Made by a program: the position numbers and the translations under genes. DNA of 12,182 nt from Brevundimonas sp. GTDB taxonomy: Bacteria; Pseudomonadota; Alphaproteobacteria; Caulobacterales; Caulobacteraceae. Positions 7,527 to 12,182 of this stretch are shown here, one piece after another (position 1 is the first letter of the stretch; each line of letters opens with the position of its first letter). The notes below the pieces were generated by a model, which saw only the letters and a list, made by a program, of their open reading frames with translations, was not told where the DNA came from and searched no databases. Where the stretch lies: NCBI GenBank assembly GCA_024711185.1, contig JANJTI010000346.1, forward strand, positions 1 to 12,182. Reading direction: 5' to 3'.

Positions 7527-8180
7527 GGCTGGTGGATCTCAGCCACGTCGTCGAGGACGGGATGGTCACCTACAAGGGCCTGCCCGCGCCGCACATCTGC
7601 GACTGGCTGAGCCGCGAGGCGTCGCGGGCGAACTACGCGCCGGGGACAGAGTTCCAGATCGGCCAGATCACCATGGTCGCCAACACCGGCACCTACATCG
7701 ACACGCCGTTCCATCGCTACGCCGAGGGCGATGACCTGTCGCAGGTCGGGCTTGAGCGTCTGGTCGAACTGCCGGGGGTGGTGGTGCGGACCGGCGACCG
7801 GCGGGCCATCGACGCCGACGCCTTCGACGGGCTGGACGTGGCCGGCAAGGCGGTGCTGGTGCACACCGGCTGGAGCCGCCACTGGCGCACCGAGGCCTAT
7901 TACGAGGGACACCCCCTTCCTCTCCGAAGCGGCGGCGGAACGGCTGGTCGCGGGCGGCGCGAGGCTGGTGGGCGTCGACTCGCACAACATCGACGACACC
8001 TCGGGGCGGACCCGGCCGGTGCATTCGACCCTGCTGGGCGCCGGGGTGCTGATCGTCGAACACATGCGCGGGCTGGACGAGCTGCCGGACGGGCCGTTCC
8101 GCTTCTTCGCCGCCCCGCCGAAGGTCAAGGGCTTCGGCACCTTTCCGGTGCGGGCGTTCGCGGCGGTGGACGAGGGCTAG
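7523..8180 (+). pseudogene. cyclase/kynurenine formamidase-like family protein, disrupted by a +1 frameshift
   Basis: The GTG at 7523 overlaps the trmB stop (GTGA). The first 129 codons read as a cyclase-family (PF04199-type) protein: LVDLSHVVEDGM, then NTGTYIDTPFHRYAEG (54-69), matching the family's metal-binding H/TGTxxDxPxH block, with Tyr where His is usual after GT. At the C5 run 7912-7916 the frame changes; the continuation FLSEAAAERLVAGGARLVGVDSHNIDD...RPVHSTLLG...FRFFAAPPKVKGFGTFPVRAF is in another frame and stops at 8178-8180. Dropping one C restores a seamless 218-residue protein (YYEGHPFLSEAAA). As read, translation would run out of frame far into the next region. Members hydrolyse N-formylkynurenine or cyclic esters and amides; the substrate here cannot be told. 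Either recent decay or a homopolymer sequencing error. Confidence 0.85.
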
Positions 8181-8692
8181 AGCTTCAGTCCGCGCAGCGG
8201 CCGTTCGGCGATCAGGACGAGCGCCGATTTCACCGCCGCGCCGGCGAGAAAGGGCGTGAAGCCGGCGGAGACGGCCATGGCCGGGCCGATGCGCGTCGCC
8301 AGCCAGGCGGTCCCGAGGACGAGGATCAGCAGGTGAGCGGCGCAAAGGAGGGCGAAGCCCTTCAGGGGACGCACAAGCCATCCCGAGGCGGCGGCCCAGC
8401 CCGCAAGGGCCGCGCCGAGCGGGAAGGCGAAGAGGTAGCCCGCCGTGGGGCCCGTGAAGGAGGCGAGGCCCGAGGCGCCGTCGGACAGCACCGGCAGGCC
8501 GGCCGCGGCCACGGCGAGATAGAGCAGCACGGCGGCCGCCCCGCGCCATGGCCCCAGCACAGCGCCGGCGAGCAGGACGGCGAAGGTCTGCATGGTCATG
8601 GGCACTGGGACCATGGGCACGGCCAGCCGGGCGCCCAGCGCGATCAGGGCGGCGAAGGCAAGGACGGCGGCGGCGGATCGGGCGAGGCGCAT
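8177..8692 (-). CDS. bioY: BioY-family biotin transporter (ECF S-component)
   Basis: 171 residues from the ATG at 8690-8692; GTG starts at 8704 or 8707 would add a few residues, and no strong Shine-Dalgarno separates them. Integral membrane protein of about six helices. The BioY hallmark VPMVPVPMTMQTFAVLLAGAVLGPWRG is present, followed by YLAVAAAGLPVLSDGASG and FTGPTAGYLFAFPLGAALAGW, then HLLILVLGTAWLA. BioY binds biotin and works with or without an energising EcfA/EcfT module; none is encoded nearby. It is convergent with the cyclase gene, the two stop codons sharing CTAG (8177-8180). I looked upstream for the BioR operator known in alphaproteobacteria (TTATMKATAA type) and did not find one. 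Confidence 0.93.
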   Translation of the reverse strand: MRLARSAAAVLAFAALIALGARLAVPMVPVPMTMQTFAVLLAGAVLGPWRGAAAVLLYLAVAAAGLPVLSDGASGLASFTGPTAGYLFAFPLGAALAGWAAASGWLVRPLKGFALLCAAHLLILVLGTAWLATRIGPAMAVSAGFTPFLAGAAVKSALVLIAERPLRGLKL

Positions 8693-8772
8693 GGGCCTGA
8701 GCACCACGGCGGCCGTCAGGAGGCAAGGGGCTTCCCCCGCTCCCGGGTTTGGCCTATATGCCGCCCCACATC

Positions 8773-8791
8773 GTTAGACCGGCGTCCTAAC
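8773..8791 (+). promoter_or_regulatory. first hairpin of the rimP leader
   Basis: GTTAGAC (8773-8779) and GTCCTAAC (8784-8791) pair around a CGGC loop, with one bulged C. A possible -10 element CTATAT at 8754-8759, within the near-palindrome GGCCTATATGCC, would start transcription around 8766, so this hairpin would begin the rimP mRNA. Both promoter and role are tentative. Confidence 0.4.
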
Positions 8792-8802
8792 GGCGCCGTT
8801 TG

Positions 8803-8837
8803 AAGCGGCGGCCCGGATGGCCCGCCGCTTTTTGTTT
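8803..8837 (+). terminator. intrinsic-terminator-like hairpin just before rimP
   Basis: AAGCGGCGG (8803-8811) pairs perfectly with CCGCCGCTT (8822-8830); the 10-nt loop can add a CC/GG pair, and TTTTTGTTT (8829-8837) follows directly. This is a textbook rho-independent terminator, yet it ends only 11 nt before the rimP GTG start, with no rightward gene close upstream. It is therefore a candidate leader attenuator for the rimP-nusA-infB operon rather than the end of another transcript. Confidence 0.75.
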
Positions 8838-8848
8838 GGATCGCCCGC

Positions 8849-9394
8849 GTGAAGGCCAAGACCGCCGAAGACCGCGCCCTGCTGGAGCTCATCGAGCCCG
8901 TGGCCGAAAGCCAGGGGCTGGAGATCGTGCGCGTGCGGCTGATGGGCGGGACCCAGCGCCGGCGGCTGCAGATCATGGCGGAGCGGGCCGCCGACCACGA
9001 CATCGCCGTCGAGGAATGCGCCCGCCTGAGCCGGGCGGTGTCGGAGGTGCTGGACGCCGCCGACCCCATCTCCGGCGAATACCTGCTGGAGGTCTCCTCC
9101 CCCGGCATCGACCGGCCGCTGACCCGGCTGTCGGACTTCGACCTGTTCGACGGCTACGAGGCCCGGCTGGAGACGGACCGGATGATCGAGGGTCGCAAAC
9201 GCTTCAAGGGCGTGCTGGCCGGGACCGACGGCGACAACGTCGCGATCGATCTGGAGGGCGAGGAGGACACCGCCCTGATCCCCTTCGCCTGGCTGGTCGA
9301 CGCCAAGCTGGTGCTGACCGACGAACTCCTGAAGGCGGGCGCCGAGAAGCGCGCCGCCCGCAACGACAACAACCCGACTGAAACTGAGGACTGA
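8849..9394 (+). CDS. rimP: ribosome maturation factor RimP
   Basis: 181 residues. RimP assists assembly of the 30S subunit. The N-terminal domain contains [16 protein letters not shown] (19-34) and [13 protein letters not shown], and the family signature [15 protein letters not shown] occupies 78-92. The C-terminal SH3-like domain follows, with [20 protein letters not shown] and [17 protein letters not shown]; a hydrophilic tail ends the protein. The GTG start at 8849 gives the normal N-terminus but has only a weak GGA Shine-Dalgarno, which lies next to the terminator T-run, so structure there would affect both transcription and initiation. First gene of rimP-nusA-ylxR-infB; nusA begins 3 nt after its stop. 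Confidence 0.95.
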   Translation: MKAKTAEDRALLELIEPVAESQGLEIVRVRLMGGTQRRRLQIMAERAADHDIAVEECARLSRAVSEVLDAADPISGEYLLEVSSPGIDRPLTRLSDFDLFDGYEARLETDRMIEGRKRFKGVLAGTDGDNVAIDLEGEEDTALIPFAWLVDAKLVLTDELLKAGAEKRAARNDNNPTETED

Positions 9395-9397
9395 GGC

Positions 9398-11149
9398 ATG
9401 GCCGTCACCGGTGTCGCCGCGAACCGTCTCGAACTGCTGCAGATCGCCGATGCGGTCGCGCGCGAGAAGAACATCGACAAGGAGATCGTCGTCGAGGCGA
9501 TCGAGGAGGCGATCCAGAAGGGGGCCAAGGCGCGCTACGGCGCCCACCACGACATCCGCGCCAAGATCGACCCGAAGACCGGCGAGCTGGCCCTGACCCG
9601 CCACGTGACCATCGTCGAGGACGACTGGCAGCCGGAGGACGAGCTGGAGGAGTTCAACGACTCCGCCATGGTGCGTCTGCGCGACGCGCTGAAGCGCGAT
9701 CCGGAAGCGGTCGTCGGCAAGGAGTACGTCGAGGAGCTGCCGCCGTTCGAGTTCGGGCGGGTGCAGACCCAGATGGCCCGCCAGGTCGTGACCGGGAAGG
9801 TCCGCGAAGCCGAGCGCGCCAACCAGTACGAGGAGTTCAAGGACCGCGTCGGCGAGATCGTCAACGGCACGGTCAAGCGCGTCGAGTACGGCAACACCAT
9901 CGTCGACCTGGGCCGCGGCGAGGGCATCATGCGCCGCAACGACTCGATCCCGCGCGAGGTTTTCAACATCGGCGACCGGATCCGCACCTACATTTACGAC
10001 GTGCGTCCGGAGGCGAAGGGGCCGCAGGTGATGCTGAGCCGCGCCCACCCGGGCTTCATGGCCAAGCTGTTCGCCCAGGAGGTGCCCGAGGTCTACGACG
10101 GCGTCATCGAGATCCGCGCCGCCGCCCGCGACCCGGGCTCGCGCGCCAAGATGGCGGTGCTGTCGAACGACAGCTCGATCGATCCGGTCGGCGCCTGCGT
10201 CGGCATGCGCGGCTCGCGTGTGCAGGCGGTGGTCGCCGAACTGCAGGGCGAGAAGATCGACATCATCCAGTGGAATCCGGACGAGCCGACCTTCATCGTC
10301 AACGCCCTGGCCCCGGCCGAGGTGTCGAAGGTGGTGCTGGACGAGGAAGCCGACCGCGTCGAGGTGGTGGTGCCGGACGAGCAGCTGTCGCTGGCCATCG
10401 GCCGTCGCGGCCAGAACGTGCGTCTCGCCTCGCAGCTGACGGGGTGGCAGATCGACATCATCACCGAGTCGCAGGACTCGGAGCGTCGCCAGAAGGAGTT
10501 CGCCGAGCGCACCGCCCTGTTCCAGGAGGCGCTGGACGTCGACGAGGTGATCGCGCAGCTGCTGGTCACCGAGGGCTTCGCCACGGTGGAAGACCTGGCC
10601 TGGGTCGAGCCGTACGAGATTTCGGATATCGAGGGCTTCGACGAGGAGACCGCCGAGGAACTGCAGGCCCGGGCCCGCGACTATCTCGAGAAGCTGGCCG
10701 CCGAACAGGACGCGAAGCGCAAGGAACTGGGCGTCGAGGACGGCGTGCTGGAGGTTCCGGGCGTGACCCTGCCGATGGCCGTGGCGCTGGGCGAGGGCGG
10801 CGTGAAGACCGTCGAGGACCTGGCTGATCTGGCCACTGACGAGATCCGCGGCGGCTACGAGATCCGGGGCGGCGAGCGCGTCAAGGTCGCGGGCGTCCTG
10901 GAAGCCTTCAACCTGGCCCAGGAAGAAGCCGAGATGCTGATCCTCCAGGCGCGCGTGGCCGCCGGCTGGATCGACGCCTCCGAGCTGCCGCAACCGGAAC
11001 CCGAGCCGGAGTACGAGGAAGAGTACGCCGAGGGCGAGTACGACGCCGACGCGGTATTCGCCGATCTGGGCGAAGAGGCCGACGAGGGCGCGGTCGACGG
11101 CGATGCGGAGGCTTCGGACGAAGCCGCCGACGAACCCGAAAACGCGTGA
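9398..11149 (+). CDS. nusA: transcription termination/antitermination factor NusA
   Basis: 583 residues. NusA binds RNA polymerase and nascent RNA to modulate pausing, termination and antitermination. Domains in order: N-terminal RNAP-binding domain (about 1-125, [21 protein letters not shown] at the start), S1 domain (about 150-215, [18 protein letters not shown]), KH1 ([12 protein letters not shown] at 265-276), KH2 ([12 protein letters not shown] at 334-345), then two helix-hairpin-helix-type repeats (about 375-435 and 450-520) and an acidic Glu/Asp-rich tail (from about 530). The two C-terminal repeats and acidic tail are usual in alphaproteobacteria. The ATG is 3 nt after the rimP stop, with GAGG close upstream. 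If the rimP leader hairpin is an attenuator, NusA itself is a natural candidate effector, giving feedback on its own operon; this is inference. Confidence 0.98.
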   Translation: MAVTGVAANRLELLQIADAVAREKNIDKEIVVEAIEEAIQKGAKARYGAHHDIRAKIDPKTGELALTRHVTIVEDDWQPEDELEEFNDSAMVRLRDALKRDPEAVVGKEYVEELPPFEFGRVQTQMARQVVTGKVREAERANQYEEFKDRVGEIVNGTVKRVEYGNTIVDLGRGEGIMRRNDSIPREVFNIGDRIRTYIYDVRPEAKGPQVMLSRAHPGFMAKLFAQEVPEVYDGVIEIRAAARDPGSRAKMAVLSNDSSIDPVGACVGMRGSRVQAVVAELQGEKIDIIQWNPDEPTFIVNALAPAEVSKVVLDEEADRVEVVVPDEQLSLAIGRRGQNVRLASQLTGWQIDIITESQDSERRQKEFAERTALFQEALDVDEVIAQLLVTEGFATVEDLAWVEPYEISDIEGFDEETAEELQARARDYLEKLAAEQDAKRKELGVEDGVLEVPGVTLPMAVALGEGGVKTVEDLADLATDEIRGGYEIRGGERVKVAGVLEAFNLAQEEAEMLILQARVAAGWIDASELPQPEPEPEYEEEYAEGEYDADAVFADLGEEADEGAVDGDAEASDEAADEPENA

Positions 11150-11167
11150 TGGGAGACCGGGCCGTCC

Positions 11168-11836
11168 ATGGGAGTTCGCGACGCGACGATTGAGCGGGAA
11201 CGCCGGGACCTGGTGACGCACCAGGTCATGGACGAATCTCGCCTGATCCGTTTCGTCGCCGCCCCGGACGGCGCGGTCGCCCCTGACCTGGCGCGCAAGC
11301 TGCCGGGCCGCGGCCTGTGGGTCGCCGCCGACCGGGCCTCGGTCGAGGCGGCGGTGAAGAAGAACCTGTTCGCGCGGGCCGCGAAGGCTCCGTTGAAACC
11401 CGCCGCCGATCTGGCGGATCGGGTGGAGCGCCTGCTCGCCCGGCGCTGTCTCGAGCAGCTGGGGCTTGCCCGACGCGAGGGCGTGCTTATCTCCGGCTTC
11501 GAGAAGGCGGCCGCCGCGATCCGGTCGGGCAAGGCCGCGTGGATCGTGGAGGCGTCAGACGGCTCGGCGGACGGCCGGGGCAAGCTGCTGGCCCTCGCCC
11601 GCCACCGGAGTCCGCCGCCGAAAGTGTGCGGCGCCTTCACCGCCGACGATTTGAGTTTGGCCCTCGGGCTGGAAAATGCGATACACGCCGTCCTGCTTGA
11701 GGGCGGGCGGGCCGATCGCTGGACCTTCGAGGTCGAACGACTGGTGGGATTTCGACCGTTGACGCCGCCCGGATGGAGCGCGGAGGCGGCCGGGGCCCCG
11801 GATGGATTTCAAGACGGGCGGGGTTCTGCTCCCTGA
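11168..11836 (+). CDS. ylxR: YlxR (DUF448) RNA-binding protein fused to an L7Ae-like domain
   Basis: 222 residues. Residues 1-75 are a YlxR/DUF448 domain: RDLVTHQVMDESRLIRFVAAPDG, PDLARKLPGRGLWVAADRASV and AVKKNLFARAAK, the nucleic-acid-binding patch. Residues about 85-195 resemble the L7Ae/YlxQ fold (LGLARREGVLISGFEKAAAAIRSG, AAWIVEASDGSADG, FTADDLSLALG). Many bacteria have ylxR and ylxQ as separate genes between nusA and infB; the fusion is common in alphaproteobacteria. The RxCI motif usual near the YlxR N-terminus reads RRDLVTH here, so the cysteine is absent. The ATG at 11168 is 18 nt after nusA; the Shine-Dalgarno (GGGAG at 11151) is far. YlxR has been linked to RNase P and to regulation in a few bacteria; the role here is unknown. 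Confidence 0.93.
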   Translation: MGVRDATIERERRDLVTHQVMDESRLIRFVAAPDGAVAPDLARKLPGRGLWVAADRASVEAAVKKNLFARAAKAPLKPAADLADRVERLLARRCLEQLGLARREGVLISGFEKAAAAIRSGKAAWIVEASDGSADGRGKLLALARHRSPPPKVCGAFTADDLSLALGLENAIHAVLLEGGRADRWTFEVERLVGFRPLTPPGWSAEAAGAPDGFQDGRGSAP

Positions 11837-11867
11837 TCGGGGGCGGAGCGCCGCACGGCTTTTTGTG

Positions 11868-11911
11868 TTTGACGACCCTTGTGACGAGACGGCGGACGAT
11901 CCGTCGTCAAA
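11868..11911 (+). promoter_or_regulatory. stem-loop in the ylxR-infB gap
   Basis: TTTGACGAC (11868-11876) and GTCGTCAAA (11903-11911) form a perfect 9-bp inverted repeat with a 26-nt loop, ending 13 nt before the infB ATG. It follows a T-rich run (TTTTTGTGTTT, 11860-11870) after a weak GCCG-CA-CGGC dyad (11850-11859), echoing the rimP leader. It could act on infB translation, in mRNA processing, or as a weak intra-operon attenuator. Confidence 0.45.
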
Positions 11912-11924
11912 GTAAAGCGACCGG

Positions 11925-12182
11925 ATGACTGACGAGAACGACAAGACCAACGACGGCAAACCGACCCCTTCGACGACGGGGCCGCGCGCGCCGCTGAGCC
12001 TGAAGCCGCGGGCGGCGGGGTCGGTTTCGACCGGCACCGTGCGCCAGAGCTTCAGCCACGGCCGCACCAAGACCGTGGTGGTCGAGACCAAACGCCGCGT
12101 CGGCGCCGCCCCGGGCGGGCACCAGCGCCCGCAGGGCTTCGACGTGGCGCGACCGCGCCCTGAAGGCCCCGCCGCGCCGCAG
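11925..12182 (+). CDS. infB: translation initiation factor IF-2, N-terminal part only
   Basis: The first 86 codons are present; the gene continues past the window. IF-2 is the GTPase that brings initiator tRNA to the ribosome, but the GTPase domain is not in view. The identity rests on position after nusA-ylxR and on the stretch [20 protein letters not shown] followed by [15 protein letters not shown], the N-terminal block characteristic of alphaproteobacterial IF-2, and the Pro/Gly/Arg-rich linker that follows. The ATG at 11925 is 88 nt after ylxR; no strong Shine-Dalgarno is seen (AAAG around 11914). Confidence 0.94.
   Translation, partial: MTDENDKTNDGKPTPSTTGPRAPLSLKPRAAGSVSTGTVRQSFSHGRTKTVVVETKRRVGAAPGGHQRPQGFDVARPRPEGPAAPQ

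Noticed and set aside
8693..8770. BioR operator upstream of bioY.
   Set aside because: The AT-rich spot GGCCTATATGCC does not match the TTATMKATAA-type BioR site.
8774..11221. An 815-codon open frame on the minus strand opposite rimP and nusA.
   Set aside because: It is the mirror of high-GC3 codons in nusA; the translation is His/Asp/Gly/Leu-rich with no domain, while the plus strand encodes complete RimP and NusA.

Overview
This window is about 12.2 kb of GC-rich (roughly 70%) chromosomal DNA. Protein sequences and gene order (tsaD-gpsA divergent from hemC-hemD; metK-trmB; rimP-nusA-ylxR-infB), together with promoter-like sites of the form TTGnCnG-N11-14-GCTANA, point to an alphaproteobacterium, most likely order Caulobacterales (Brevundimonas/Caulobacter/Phenylobacterium-like). 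The assignment is inference, since no 16S rRNA gene is present.

Layout. (1) Positions 1-2432, minus strand: tsaD, gpsA and a partial Rieske [2Fe-2S] protein form a tight leftward operon (9-nt gap, then a 3-nt overlap). (2) Positions 2475-4093, plus strand: hemC and hemD, divergent from tsaD across a very compact promoter region. (3) tRNA-Thr(CGT) at 4132-4207, with a likely promoter overlapping the hemD stop codon. (4) Positions 4302-5482: an accessory-looking patch with a LuxR-type helix-turn-helix protein, an overlapping small gene that ends in a membrane anchor, and a four-helix membrane protein. At least one frame is disturbed here and one start codon is abnormal. (5) metK (5538-6734), preceded by a perfect 20-bp AT-rich palindrome placed between its -35 and -10 elements, which looks like a repressor operator. 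(6) A long dyad at 6737-6806, then trmB and a frameshifted cyclase-family gene overlapping it by 4 nt, then convergent bioY sharing a CTAG stop overlap. (7) rimP, nusA, ylxR (fused to an L7Ae-like domain) and the first 86 codons of infB form the transcription/translation operon. Its leader holds an intrinsic-terminator-like hairpin ending 11 nt before the rimP start codon.

Together these are mostly core genes: tRNA t6A modification (tsaD), phospholipid precursor supply (gpsA), tetrapyrrole synthesis (hemC, hemD), S-adenosylmethionine synthesis (metK), tRNA m7G46 modification (trmB), biotin uptake (bioY), 30S maturation, transcription elongation and translation initiation (rimP, nusA, ylxR, infB). 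I found no CRISPR array, insertion sequence, phage gene or defence system. The most interesting material is regulatory (metK operator, rimP leader attenuator candidate, back-to-back tsaD/hemC promoters, infB leader hairpin) and the cluster of reading-frame anomalies between 4.5 and 7.9 kb, which may be real decay or assembly errors.
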